Positions 7,636 to 17,051 of a DNA stretch of 57,369 nt are shown in pieces; the first letter of the stretch is position 1; each line of letters starts with the position of its first letter. The notes beneath the pieces were generated by a model. The model was not told the DNA's origin. It worked only from the letters and a program-made list of their open reading frames with translations, and ran no database searches. The position numbers were made by a program, and so were the translations under genes. The stretch comes from an uncultured Spartobacteria bacterium (GTDB taxonomy: Bacteria; Verrucomicrobiota; Verrucomicrobiia; Chthoniobacterales; UBA6821), in the NCBI GenBank assembly GCA_903858595.1, contig CAIOJL010000004.1:1-57369 (forward strand), given 5' to 3'.

Positions 7636-9165
7636 ATGCCTTCTCCAATAGTCAATCCTCTCCGTGAGGGGATCGCCAGCCGCCTCACACCCGAGCCCTG
7701 CACGCTTGTCATCTTCGGGGCGACCGGTGACCTCACCCACCGCAAGCTCATCCCGGCGCTCTATAATCTGGCCGCCGAAGGAGCGCTGCCTCCTGCCCTC
7801 ACGATCATCGGGTTTGCCCGAAGGGAAAAGACCTCCGAGCAGTTCCGCAAGGAGCTGGAGGAATCGACGCGCAAGTTCTCCCGCACCCCTCTCAATGAGG
7901 AACTCTGGGCGCAGTTCGCTTCCTCGATCATCTACCATCAGAGCCCCTTTGATCAGGCCGAGGGTTACACGACGCTCGCGTCACAGATGGATGAGGCAGA
8001 TCGCAACTGCGGCACAGGCGGCAACCGCCTCTACTACCTGGCCGTGGCACCCGACCAGTTCCCAGTCATTTTGAGCCACCTGCGTGAGAGCGGATTCAGC
8101 ACTGCCACCCAAGGAAGCTGGGCCCGCGTGATCGTGGAGAAGCCCTTCGGCAAGGATCTCAAAAGCGCACAGCTTCTCAACACCCTTGTCAGCGAAGTCT
8201 TCCCAGAGTGCGACACCTACCGCATTGACCATTATCTGGGCAAGGAAACCGCCCAGAACATCATGGTGATGCGCTTTGCAAATTCGATCTTCGAATCGCT
8301 TTGGGATTCCAATCACATCAGCCACGTTCAGATCACTGCGGTCGAACCGCTCGGCGTCGAGGGACGCGCCGGTTACTACGACACCTCGGGGGCCATGCGT
8401 GACATGATCCAGAATCATCTGCTCCAGCTCCTCACCCTCACGGCCATGGAGCCTCCTACCAGCCTGAGTGCCGACGCGATCCGTGATGAAAAGGTGAAGG
8501 TCTTGCGATCCCTCCGCCCCCTCCGTGGTGATGATGTCTTCAAGCATGTCGTCCGAGCCCAATACACCGCCGGTTTAATCGACGGCCAACCCGTCTCAGG
8601 CTATCGCGAGGCCGACGGGGTTCCCAAAGATTCGACGACCGAGACCTTCGTGGCCCTTCAGGTAAACATCGACAACTGGCGCTGGGCGGGAGTCCCCTTC
8701 TTCATCCGTACCGCCAAGCGTATGCCCAAGGGCGGCACGGAGATCGCCATCACTTTCAAGAGCGTCCCGCCCGTCCTCTTCAACCGGAACGGCGAAGGCC
8801 TCGACGAGAACGTCCTCGTCATCCGCATCCAGCCCGACGAGGGAATCTCCCTCCGCATGAGCGCGAAGATGCCCGGCTCCAGCCTGCGTATTGAGCCGGT
8901 GAAGATGGATTTCCATTACGGAACCTCCTTCGGCAAAGCAACTCCCGAGGCCTACGAGCGCCTTCTACTCGACGCGATGTCGGGCGACGCCACCCTCTTC
9001 GCGCGACGGGACGAAGTGGAGGAAGCTTGGGCCTTTGTCGACGGGATCGAAGAAGCCTGGAAGACCCGTTCCGATGATCTTGCCTTCCACACGGCCGGCT
9101 CCTGGGGACCAGCAGAGGCGGCCGACCTGGCAGCACGTCACGGTGTCACCTGGAGGAGAATGTGA
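7636..9165 (+). CDS. zwf: glucose-6-phosphate 1-dehydrogenase
   Basis: Cytosolic enzyme of 509 residues that oxidises glucose 6-phosphate to 6-phosphogluconolactone with NADP, the entry to the oxidative pentose-phosphate pathway. The nucleotide motif FGATGDLTHRKL is near residue 30 and the substrate-binding signature RIDHYLGKE near residue 198. The EKPFGKDL motif lies between them. Length is typical. Start ATG 7636. The upstream 90 bases are a degenerate CT-rich tract without a Shine-Dalgarno. It overlaps opcA by four bases (GTGA), and an AGGAG-like site for opcA lies within its last codons, so translation is coupled. Confidence 0.96.
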   Translation: MPSPIVNPLREGIASRLTPEPCTLVIFGATGDLTHRKLIPALYNLAAEGALPPALTIIGFARREKTSEQFRKELEESTRKFSRTPLNEELWAQFASSIIYHQSPFDQAEGYTTLASQMDEADRNCGTGGNRLYYLAVAPDQFPVILSHLRESGFSTATQGSWARVIVEKPFGKDLKSAQLLNTLVSEVFPECDTYRIDHYLGKETAQNIMVMRFANSIFESLWDSNHISHVQITAVEPLGVEGRAGYYDTSGAMRDMIQNHLLQLLTLTAMEPPTSLSADAIRDEKVKVLRSLRPLRGDDVFKHVVRAQYTAGLIDGQPVSGYREADGVPKDSTTETFVALQVNIDNWRWAGVPFFIRTAKRMPKGGTEIAITFKSVPPVLFNRNGEGLDENVLVIRIQPDEGISLRMSAKMPGSSLRIEPVKMDFHYGTSFGKATPEAYERLLLDAMSGDATLFARRDEVEEAWAFVDGIEEAWKTRSDDLAFHTAGSWGPAEAADLAARHGVTWRRM

Positions 9166-10202
9166 GCTTTATCCCCGGCATCCCGGTGCCGATCGGTGGC
9201 ATCGAAAAAAAACTTGGAAAACTCTGGGACGAGAGCGGCGAGAGCAAGACGCGCGCCTCGCTTATCAACCTGGCCATCTATAACGAGAAGCTCGGATCTC
9301 TGGAGAGGAATACTGAAATCACTCGAGGGATAGCAGGAGAGCACGCGATGCGGGCCATTCTTATTGAGGCTGATCCCAAGGCGGAAGGAAGTAGCGCCGA
9401 AGCGTGGATCACCATGCACTGCTACCTGAGAGGGTCCAAGGGGGGCTCTGTCTGCAGCGAACAGATTTCCTTCCAACTGGCAGGCATGGCGGCGCGTTCC
9501 CTTCAAAGCGTCGTTTTCTCGCATCTCGATTCTGACCTGCCGCTGGTACTCTGGTGGCAGGCAGATTTCCATCCGCCGATCGACGGCAAGCTCTGGCGCT
9601 GGGTTGATAGACTGCTTTTTGACAGTAGGCACTGGAAGAATCCCAAGGAACAATTCGGTTTGATCAGACAGATTTCCGGACTCGCCGAAGCGCGCACCGT
9701 ACTCTGCGATCTGAACTGGGCCCGCTCCCTTCCCGTGCGACAGGCTCTGGCGGCTATCTTTGACGTCCCCGGCAACTTGTCCGAGCTTCAGCTCTTGCGG
9801 AAGATCGAACTCGATCACACCGCCGGATCACGCACCACAGCCATGCTTCTGGTGGGCTGGCTGGCCGACCGCCTCGGATGGAGCCTCTTCAATCCCTCGG
9901 CCAATCCTGAGTTCCGTGATGCCCAGGGCAATATCGTTTCTATAGAACTGAGAGAGAACGAGGGTGCCAGCATCTCCCGCATGAACCTCGCCTCCGAGAA
10001 TGCGGAATTTCATCTCCTGCGGGAATCGGGTTCCGATCTCTATGTCACCACGGCGCAGGGAGCGAATATCGTAACCACCACCAGAATACTCCGCGCACCC
10101 CGTGAAGAAACGCGTGAGATTCTTTTGGCGGAGCTCTCCCGCGGAGGACGCCACCCGCTCTACACCAAGGCCGTGAAAGCCGTGGAAGAACTCTGGGAGT
10201 AA
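9162..10202 (+). CDS. opcA: OpcA-like glucose-6-phosphate dehydrogenase assembly protein
   Basis: Protein of 346 residues of the OpcA/Zwf-associated family, thought to help assemble or redox-activate glucose-6-phosphate dehydrogenase. It was recognised by its position directly after zwf and by family stretches such as LPLVLWWQADFHPP with a following WVDRLLFDS, then ARTVLCDLNWARSLPVRQ, and the late GWLADRLGW. Start GTG 9162 overlaps the zwf stop; a GGAGGAG ribosome-binding site lies at 9152-9158. The gene ends 11 bases before the convergent penicillin-binding protein gene. In cyanobacteria OpcA mediates thioredoxin control of Zwf; whether that holds here is not known. Confidence 0.85.
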   Translation: MSFIPGIPVPIGGIEKKLGKLWDESGESKTRASLINLAIYNEKLGSLERNTEITRGIAGEHAMRAILIEADPKAEGSSAEAWITMHCYLRGSKGGSVCSEQISFQLAGMAARSLQSVVFSHLDSDLPLVLWWQADFHPPIDGKLWRWVDRLLFDSRHWKNPKEQFGLIRQISGLAEARTVLCDLNWARSLPVRQALAAIFDVPGNLSELQLLRKIELDHTAGSRTTAMLLVGWLADRLGWSLFNPSANPEFRDAQGNIVSIELRENEGASISRMNLASENAEFHLLRESGSDLYVTTAQGANIVTTTRILRAPREETREILLAELSRGGRHPLYTKAVKAVEELWE

Positions 10203-10213
10203 ACGCTCGTCTT

Positions 10214-12781
10214 CTAAAACTCCGCCGGTTTCGGGGCTGGGATCGTCATGACCGGCGCGGCGCTCGGCAGATCCATCGGCCGAACGGCTTCCGCTTTCCT
10301 GACCTCTTTTTCACCGACTGGCAAAGCAACGGGCACATTCGTGGCAACTGCCGTCCCAGCCCCCCCCTTACCGTCGGTTCCGGGATCCTTACCGTCAGGT
10401 GATGTGGCACGCGCCACCTTGATACTCCTGTCATCCACGGCAGCGGTGCTTATGGTGGGATTCACCGCACGGTAGAGATCATTCTGGGCCAGAAGCGTCG
10501 GAGCATTCACAGGGACTGGTCGAACGCGCGTCAGATCGACCGCAGCAGCAGCTCTTGGCCACTCGGCCTGGTCAATGTCGCGATTGTAACTCCGTACCCC
10601 TCCCCCATGGACATCACAGGACACGGTGGGCATCTCAGCCTCCGTGGCGTACTCAGTGGCAACAACTCCCTGGAGTTTCCGACATCCCTCGGTGGGAAGC
10701 AGCCCTGAACTTCTGCAGATCTCGACCTGCTTCAAGCCCATGGGCATGGTCAGAAACTTGGAGGGAAAGGATCCCAACGATGCGTTCATCACCTGAGCCC
10801 AGATTGGAAGGGCAAGATCCTTACCGAAGGCTCCGCGGTAGATCTTCTGCGGTTTGTCGAATCCGACCCAGACCCCGCAGGTCACGGCGCTTGAGTAACC
10901 AACAAACCAAGTATCAGTGAAGTCGTAAGCAGTCCCGGATTTGCCGGCGAGCGGAGCATTCGTCGCGATACCGGAAGCGGCCGCCTCCTGAGCACAGGCC
11001 TTGAAGAGAGCATCCTGGAGCACGGAGTGCACCTGATAGGCTGCCTCTGCAGGCAACACTTGGACCCGGGTCACAGGATTCTCATAGAGGAGGTTACCCT
11101 CCTGATCGGTGATCCGAGTGATCGTGAAAAGCTTGGCCGAGCGTGTGCCCCCGCCCGGGAAAGCCGTGTAGGCAAGGGTCATTTCATCAAGGGACATCTC
11201 GCTGGATCCGAGATAGGCATTCGCCACATCTCGGAGTGGAGAACGTATGCCAGCGGCTTTACAGAATTCGTTGAGCTGATCGAGACCGGTCTTATAACCG
11301 AGACGAACGACGGCTGCATTCTTCCCACGGGCCACAGCCTCACTCGAGGGCATCGGCCCCTCATACTCATTGTCAGGGCGTTCCACGCCCCATTCCCCCA
11401 GGATGCCATTGACTCCACCGATCATGACGAAGTGATTGTCGATGCAGTCATCATCGACCGATTCTCCCGGGAAGAATCCGTTCGCATAGGCGGCGGCGGC
11501 CACCATCGGAGTGAAGAGTGTTCCGGGAGGACGGCGCCCCTGCAGGGCCCGGTTGTATTCGCTGTGCAGGAAGTCACGTCCACCCGCAACTGCGAGGATG
11601 CCACCAGTGGCATTCTCAACCGCCAAGACCGCACCCTGAAGATAGCCGGGAGGAGGCATCGTGACAGGTTCTCCACGCTGTGCAGCTTCTTCTATTGTTG
11701 CGTTGATCTGGCGGTACTGCTGATAGGTGATGTGGGCGAAGCCAGGTTGGCTCTCAACCTGTGTAAGGTGACCTTTCACCGCACGTTCCGCCACCATCTG
11801 GAGCTTGGCATCGAAGGTGGTTTCGATCTTCACCCCCTCGTTCATCGCCGTGTCATATCCCAGGGCCGCAATAGCCTGCTGGCGGACCAGGTCGATCGCA
11901 TAGGAAACCCTATTGGGATTCGTTCTCTTGCGGACTGAGAGGTTCAGTTCCACGGCGCTCTCATATTCTTCGCGCGTGATCAGATGCATCTCCCGCATGC
12001 GCCCCAGTACAAAATCCCGTACCTTCTTTGCACCCGTCGGATTATTCCAGGGAGAATAATAATTGGGGCTCTTGAGCAGGCCCGCAAGCATGGCGCATTC
12101 GCCGACACTCAGATCTTTCGAAGCCTTCCAGAAGTAGCCCCTGGCAGCAGCCTCGACCCCGTAAAACCCGCTCCCGAAGTAAACGCGATTCAGATAGCAC
12201 TCCATGATCTTCTCCTTGGTCAGATGATCCTCGATGCGTTCGGCCAAGAACATTTCCAGCAGCTTGCGGCGGTAGCTCTTCTCATGGAGGTCGAACGAGT
12301 TTCGAGCCAGTTGCTGGGTCACCGTACTGGCTCCCTGCTTCACCTTACCCTGGTGCCAGTTGCTGACGGCCGCACGCAACACGCCGAAGTAATCGACACC
12401 GTGATGATCGAAGAATCTGTTGTCCTCCTCAGCGACAACAGCATTCACCATCTCCTTCGGGATCTGATCATAGGGAATGGGCAGTCGATTCTGGATGAAG
12501 ATCTTGCCCATCTGCTGGCCGTTGCGGTCCAGGATCACGCTCGCGGACTCCATCTTGGGTATCTTCGCCAGATCAAAGGATTCAGCCTTGGTCTTGAACT
12601 CGGAAACCAGCCATCCGTAGACGATGAGGCCACACAGCGAAGCAAGGATCAGGAGCGTCACGGGCACGAGAAACCAAAGCCGTAGAAACCATGGTTTCCG
12701 ACGACGTTCCCTCTTCTCTTCCCAGCTGTAGCGATAGCGTGCGATCCGTCCATCTTTTCCATGAAAGCCCTCACCGGGCAA
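10214..12781 (-). CDS. class A penicillin-binding protein (PBP1A-like) with degenerate transpeptidase motifs
   Basis: Inner-membrane bifunctional peptidoglycan synthase family, 855 residues. A TM helix lies at about 36-58, followed by a GT51 glycosyltransferase domain (about 90-270) with the catalytic EEDNRFFDHHG, the QGASTVTQQLARN motif and the NRVYFG/GVEAAARGYF segment, all intact. The transpeptidase domain (about 330-700) is recognisable, but its active-site motifs are altered. The SxxK box is TLFT (Thr421 and Thr424 where Ser and Lys belong), SxN is GKN (Gly486), and KTG is KSG (Lys614). The domain is probably inactive as a transpeptidase, leaving glycan polymerisation. The start is TTG 12781; no ATG or GTG is available between the upstream stop and the TM segment. 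It lies 29 bases downstream of the broken galactokinase gene. Confidence 0.88.
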   Translation of the reverse strand: MPGEGFHGKDGRIARYRYSWEEKRERRRKPWFLRLWFLVPVTLLILASLCGLIVYGWLVSEFKTKAESFDLAKIPKMESASVILDRNGQQMGKIFIQNRLPIPYDQIPKEMVNAVVAEEDNRFFDHHGVDYFGVLRAAVSNWHQGKVKQGASTVTQQLARNSFDLHEKSYRRKLLEMFLAERIEDHLTKEKIMECYLNRVYFGSGFYGVEAAARGYFWKASKDLSVGECAMLAGLLKSPNYYSPWNNPTGAKKVRDFVLGRMREMHLITREEYESAVELNLSVRKRTNPNRVSYAIDLVRQQAIAALGYDTAMNEGVKIETTFDAKLQMVAERAVKGHLTQVESQPGFAHITYQQYRQINATIEEAAQRGEPVTMPPPGYLQGAVLAVENATGGILAVAGGRDFLHSEYNRALQGRRPPGTLFTPMVAAAAYANGFFPGESVDDDCIDNHFVMIGGVNGILGEWGVERPDNEYEGPMPSSEAVARGKNAAVVRLGYKTGLDQLNEFCKAAGIRSPLRDVANAYLGSSEMSLDEMTLAYTAFPGGGTRSAKLFTITRITDQEGNLLYENPVTRVQVLPAEAAYQVHSVLQDALFKACAQEAAASGIATNAPLAGKSGTAYDFTDTWFVGYSSAVTCGVWVGFDKPQKIYRGAFGKDLALPIWAQVMNASLGSFPSKFLTMPMGLKQVEICRSSGLLPTEGCRKLQGVVATEYATEAEMPTVSCDVHGGGVRSYNRDIDQAEWPRAAAAVDLTRVRPVPVNAPTLLAQNDLYRAVNPTISTAAVDDRSIKVARATSPDGKDPGTDGKGGAGTAVATNVPVALPVGEKEVRKAEAVRPMDLPSAAPVMTIPAPKPAEF

Positions 12782-12810
12782 GCGGCGATGGCAGGAAATC
12801 AGGATGCTTT

Positions 12811-13994
12811 TTACAAACCGGCTTCGGGCTTATCTTTCGCAAGGTATGGAAGCTTCGGGAAGATCGATTTCCAGCCTCTCTCTCCGTGCCAAGGGGAGAG
12901 TCTGACACTTACCAACCGGGCAGCAGCGTGATACCTTCCACCATACTGCAGGAATGAATGGCGTATTTTCCCGGCATATTCGGGATGACTGCGGGGGTAG
13001 GCCGTCTCCACTGCGGAGCGAGCAGCCGCCTCGCTCTCCTTGAGCACCAGGGCACCGCTGGCTCCCCGGTCACCGCCGCCAAGCATCCTCTCGCCGAGAA
13101 CACCAGGAATCGTCCTCACGATATCGCACATGGTTTCGAGTTCCTTACCGGAGACCTGATAGTCGTAGCGCAGTCCAAGGCCGTCAGCGCGGAAGATCTC
13201 ACCGACCATCTCGATATTCCCTTCACTCCAGGCTCGGAGCATCCGTTCGAACCGCCGCTGCGCATGCTAGATGTAATCCAGACGCTTGCAGAGATGAGGG
13301 TGACTGGCACCGAATTTTGCGAGGATCGACCGGAAGAGATCCTCGGAGCGGACATCACCCAGCAATCTGATGCCGAAAGGTTCGCGGCAGAGATCCACCA
13401 TCTCGGCGCACTAGGGATGGCGGATCGAGCGGTCGGCACATGGCGGATCGAGCGGTCGGCGGGGTTGTAATGCGTCCCCATGCCCGAGGGAAACTCGATG
13501 CCGTTCACCTCGGCCAGCGAGATCAAAAGATTGAGCGTTAGCGACGCGGAACGCGACATATCGCCGCCAAGTATATTCCCGTACAGAACCGCGTCCATGC
13601 CCGTCTGTAAATTGTAACCTTTTTGCTTGAGGATCCACGCGACACCAAGCGGAAATCGTGACCAGGAATCAGGAGCCGATCCGGGTTCGGGAATCGCATC
13701 GAGCGCCACGTCGATCAGCCCATCCTGCTCGAAGTTCCCACTGAAGAGACGGAGACGACCCAGATCATTAGGCTTGAAGGCCATCCAGATGAACCGGTCC
13801 GTGCCTACTCCAAAGAGTTCGGTCCCGTTATAATCCCCATGCTCCACACCGAGACAGAAGCGTGAGGAGGAACGCCTGATACTGCATCCTCCCATTGGGA
13901 TTCCGGCAGAGAGGGCAAGATCCAAAAGGACTTTTACTATTCCCGCATCGTACTCGTCGGCTTTCTTCATATTTCCGAGATCATGCTTCATCAT
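12811..13994 (-). pseudogene. decayed galactokinase-like (GHMP kinase) gene
   Basis: Two frames together match a galactokinase, which phosphorylates galactose at C1. The 13994 side gives the N-terminal part, with GVEHGDYNG (the GEHTDYN-type signature, altered) and the ATP-loop-like GGDMSRSASL. The 13242 side gives the C-terminal part, with LGERMLGGGDRGASGALV. The halves are in different frames. A 23-base tandem duplication at 13417-13460 shifts the frame. If one copy is removed in thought, the frame rejoins but meets TAG at 13411-13413, and another TAG lies at 13267-13269 just before the stretch HAQRRFERML. Roughly 80-100 residues expected in the middle are missing. The gene is therefore dead by duplication, deletion and nonsense changes. 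An active ROK kinase is divergent next door. Confidence 0.8.
13417..13460. repeat. 23-bp tandem duplication inside the galactokinase remnant
   Basis: The 21-base block at 13417-13437 recurs exactly at 13440-13460, a period of 23 bases. Since 23 is not a multiple of three, the duplication shifts the reading frame of the remnant. Confidence 0.95.
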
Positions 13995-14050
13995 CGTATC
14001 AATGATAGAAGAAGGAGAATCGATTTGGAAGTCGTGTCACGGATTGGCTC

Positions 14051-15004
14051 ATGATAAAATTTATAGAAATGACCGGAGAGCTCAATCCCAATGCTTCCAA
14101 GGAGCTGAAACAGCGATGGGGATTCGATTTGGGTGGAACCAAGATCGAGGGGGTAATCCTGGATCCGTTTGACCCTACCAAGGCGCTTCACCGACTCCGT
14201 TTACCCACCAGATCAGAGGAAGGTTATGAACAAATCCTGAAGCGTATAGAGACCCTTGTCGCGATGCTGGAGAGCGAATCAGGAAGCAAGAGACCTACTG
14301 TTATCGGAATCGGAACTCCCGGGGTCACCGACCCGCAGAACGGCCTGCTTAAGAATTCGAACACGGTCTGCCTGAACGGAAAAGCGTTGGACAGCGATCT
14401 CTCAAAATTTCTCGGATGCGAGGTCCTCCTCGCCAACGATGCCAACTGCTGCGCTCTGGCAGAGGCCACACTTGGAGCGGCCAAGGGGTACCGCACCGTC
14501 TTCGGAATTATTCTCGGGACTGGTGTCGGAGGAGGCATCGCTGTCGATGGCCGGGCATTAACCGGAGCGCACGGCATCTGCGGCGAGTGGGGGCACAATC
14601 CGATTCCGGGCGAGGTCACCCCCTGCTACTGCGGTCGCACGGGATGCGTGGAGACGGTTATTGCTGGACCAGCCCTAGAGCGCTTCTACAGGGAACTTAC
14701 AGGCAACAACCTTAGCCTGCCGGAGATCGTTGAACTGGCCGGCAGAGGAGATCCTCATGCCAAGGCAACCTTGGAGAAACTCCGGGAGAAGTTCTCCAGA
14801 GCCTTGGCTGCCGTGATCAACATTTTCGATCCTGACGCCATCGTTATCGGAGGTGGTGTTGGTAATCTCAGCCTGCTCTACGCGCAGGAGACCCGTGACG
14901 CCATCCGAGCTCACCTCTTTAACGACCGATTCGACACCCCCCTACTCCGTCCCCTGCTCGGGGATAGCGCTGGTGTCTTCGGAGCAGCAATGCTGACGGG
15001 CTGA
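14051..15004 (+). CDS. ROK-family sugar kinase (glucokinase/fructokinase-like)
   Basis: Cytosolic ATP-dependent hexose kinase of the ROK family, 317 residues. The phosphate-binding motif FDLGGTKIEG is at about 25-34, the catalytic Asp is in LANDANCCALAE, and a GTGVGGGIAVDG motif follows. The zinc-binding signature is present as GHNPIPGE followed by CYCGRTGCVE. Length is normal. ATG 14051 is the first start; ATG 14069 is equally possible and neither has a clear Shine-Dalgarno. The substrate is not determined by these motifs: glucose, fructose or N-acetyl-amino sugars are all possible. It is divergent from the galactokinase remnant. Confidence 0.88.
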   Translation: MIKFIEMTGELNPNASKELKQRWGFDLGGTKIEGVILDPFDPTKALHRLRLPTRSEEGYEQILKRIETLVAMLESESGSKRPTVIGIGTPGVTDPQNGLLKNSNTVCLNGKALDSDLSKFLGCEVLLANDANCCALAEATLGAAKGYRTVFGIILGTGVGGGIAVDGRALTGAHGICGEWGHNPIPGEVTPCYCGRTGCVETVIAGPALERFYRELTGNNLSLPEIVELAGRGDPHAKATLEKLREKFSRALAAVINIFDPDAIVIGGGVGNLSLLYAQETRDAIRAHLFNDRFDTPLLRPLLGDSAGVFGAAMLTG

Positions 15005-15089
15005 ATCCCGCCTGACGAAGGAGGCCTCTCAAGATTTTTTTCTTAACCGGAAAGAAAGCTTCATAGCCCAGGGCAGGCAAGCAAACGCA

Positions 15090-17051
15090 TCAGTTTGACT
15101 GATCCGTGGTGGACTGATCCTGATCCTTTGACTTGTCTCCCTTATCGGACTTTTCTGCCTTATCTTTATCGGTCTGGTCATTAGAGTTATGAGAGTCCGT
15201 AGAGGTTGACTTGGATTCCTTCTCTTTATCTTTGTTCTCTTTGGAGCCGTAGACCTCCTGGAGGACTTTACCGATGAGCGGTGCAGCGTGGCTGCCTCCA
15301 TGGATGTTGTTATCGCCGGGTTCTCCCTCATAGACGGCGGCAAAGGCATACTGGGGATTCTCGGCGGGAACGAATCCCGCAAACCATGCTGCGGTGCGCT
15401 GCTTCTCCTTGTTCCCTCCTCCACCCCATTGGGCAGTACCGGTCTTACCTGCGACATGGTAACCCTTGACCTGCGCATAGTGGGCTGTTCCCTGTCCATC
15501 TTCGGTCACGGCCACGAGAGCTTTTTTCAGCGTCTTCATATCCTCGGGCGTGATCTGGAGGTCATCCCGGAGACGGTCTGGGTAGGCTGAGACAACTTTG
15601 TTATCGATGCCCTGGATCTGCTTCACGAGCCGTGTCTGGTGGAATTGTCCACCCGTCGCGATTGCCCCGTAGGCCTGGACCATCTGGAGGGGGGTGATGA
15701 CGATGGCTCCCTGGCCGATGCTCATGTTGGCGACATCGCCCTTGAGGATCTTCCGCTTCTGGGTGCGTAGCATGTATTCATCGCTGGGAATGATGCCGCC
15801 CGATTCGGCTTTGAGCGGGATGCCGGTCTTCTTCCCGAGTCCTAGGCGTTCGGTCCAAGTGATGATGTTTTGCGCCCCGATCTTGATGCCGGCCTGAATG
15901 AACCATGTGTTGCAGGACTGGGTGAGCGCCTCGACAAAATTCAGGCGGCCCGCATTTGTCTTCTTCCAGTTGTGAAAGGTGAAATTGCCGATATCGATCG
16001 CTGTGGGACCGCTGTAGATATCGGTGGCCGTGAGCTTGCCTGACTGAAACCCGGAGAGCGCGACAAAAGTCTTGAAGGTGGAGCCGGGGGGGTAAGCGGA
16101 TCGGTAGGCTCGTGGCAGCAAGGGCGTGGAAGGATCTTCGCTGAGTTGTCTGTAGATCTCGGGATTCAGGATGGGCACGAAATGGTTCGGATTGTATTCC
16201 GGCCAGGAGGCCATGGCATGGATTTCACCCGTCCAGGGATCGATCACCACGATGGCGCCTCGCTTACAGTTCTCACTCAGGACCTTCTCGCAGATGCGCT
16301 GCAGATTCTGATCAATGGTCGTGATCACGTTATCGCCGGGAACGGGAGGCTGAGCGATCCTCTCCGAGGTCTTCCGCCCCTCCGCATCGTAGGTAACATG
16401 GATGCTGCCGGGGTGGCCTTTCAGCTGGTAGTCGAAGGTTTGCTCGATCCCCTCGCGCCCCTCGCTCTCGGTGAAGATGAGGTCCTTGTTCTCGATCGGG
16501 CGGATGGAGAGCGGAGCTTCCTTGCCGGTATAGCCGATAATGTGGGAGGCAAGTTGCCCATTGGGGTAAATGCGCGCGTAGACCTGCTGGAGCACCAGGG
16601 CACTGGTGAGACCGCGCCTGGCGGCGGCCAGTTCCTCGGGTTGTAGATCCTCAAGCAGAGTCAGCGGCAGGAGCCCGCGGTTGCGGTAATGATTCAGGAT
16701 AGCCTGATCGTGCAGTGAGATCTGGCGTCCGAGGAATCCCTTGGCGAAGGTAATTTGTTGGCGTGCGAATGCCAGAACCTTGGCTTCGCTCCAGTCGAGA
16801 GGGGTGGGAAACTGAAGCGCCAGGTTGTAACTGAGACGACTCTGTGCAAGCGGATAACCGTTCCTGTCGGTGATCTGTCCTCTCGGGGCAGGAATACCCA
16901 GATGGAAGGTACGCGCCTGCTTCTGGGTCTCCCATGTCGGCTTGGGATTCTCATCGACAGGTGCATTCGTCCCGTTGTTCATCTGAGCCACTGCCCAGAA
17001 CGTGAGGAAAAAAGAGCACAGTAGAGTAAGCAGAAGGGTCCGTGCGATCAT
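15090..17051 (-). CDS. mrdA: penicillin-binding protein 2 (class B transpeptidase)
   Basis: Periplasmic, membrane-anchored D,D-transpeptidase that cross-links peptidoglycan during elongation, 653 residues. A hydrophobic anchor lies at about 5-22, followed by the dimerisation region with PRGQITDRNGYPLA. The transpeptidase domain has all three motifs: SxxK in PPGSTFKTF, SxN in TQSCNTWF and KTG in AGKTGTAQW. The last 70 or so residues are an extremely hydrophilic Lys/Asp/Ser/Glu/Gln tail not typical of PBP2. Its ATG overlaps the tsaB stop (ATGA), so it is the third gene of a tsaE-tsaB-mrdA operon. It may supply the transpeptidation that the neighbouring PBP1A-like protein seems to lack, although PBP2 normally works with RodA. 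Confidence 0.9.
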   Translation of the reverse strand: MIARTLLLTLLCSFFLTFWAVAQMNNGTNAPVDENPKPTWETQKQARTFHLGIPAPRGQITDRNGYPLAQSRLSYNLALQFPTPLDWSEAKVLAFARQQITFAKGFLGRQISLHDQAILNHYRNRGLLPLTLLEDLQPEELAAARRGLTSALVLQQVYARIYPNGQLASHIIGYTGKEAPLSIRPIENKDLIFTESEGREGIEQTFDYQLKGHPGSIHVTYDAEGRKTSERIAQPPVPGDNVITTIDQNLQRICEKVLSENCKRGAIVVIDPWTGEIHAMASWPEYNPNHFVPILNPEIYRQLSEDPSTPLLPRAYRSAYPPGSTFKTFVALSGFQSGKLTATDIYSGPTAIDIGNFTFHNWKKTNAGRLNFVEALTQSCNTWFIQAGIKIGAQNIITWTERLGLGKKTGIPLKAESGGIIPSDEYMLRTQKRKILKGDVANMSIGQGAIVITPLQMVQAYGAIATGGQFHQTRLVKQIQGIDNKVVSAYPDRLRDDLQITPEDMKTLKKALVAVTEDGQGTAHYAQVKGYHVAGKTGTAQWGGGGNKEKQRTAAWFAGFVPAENPQYAFAAVYEGEPGDNNIHGGSHAAPLIGKVLQEVYGSKENKDKEKESKSTSTDSHNSNDQTDKDKAEKSDKGDKSKDQDQSTTDQSN

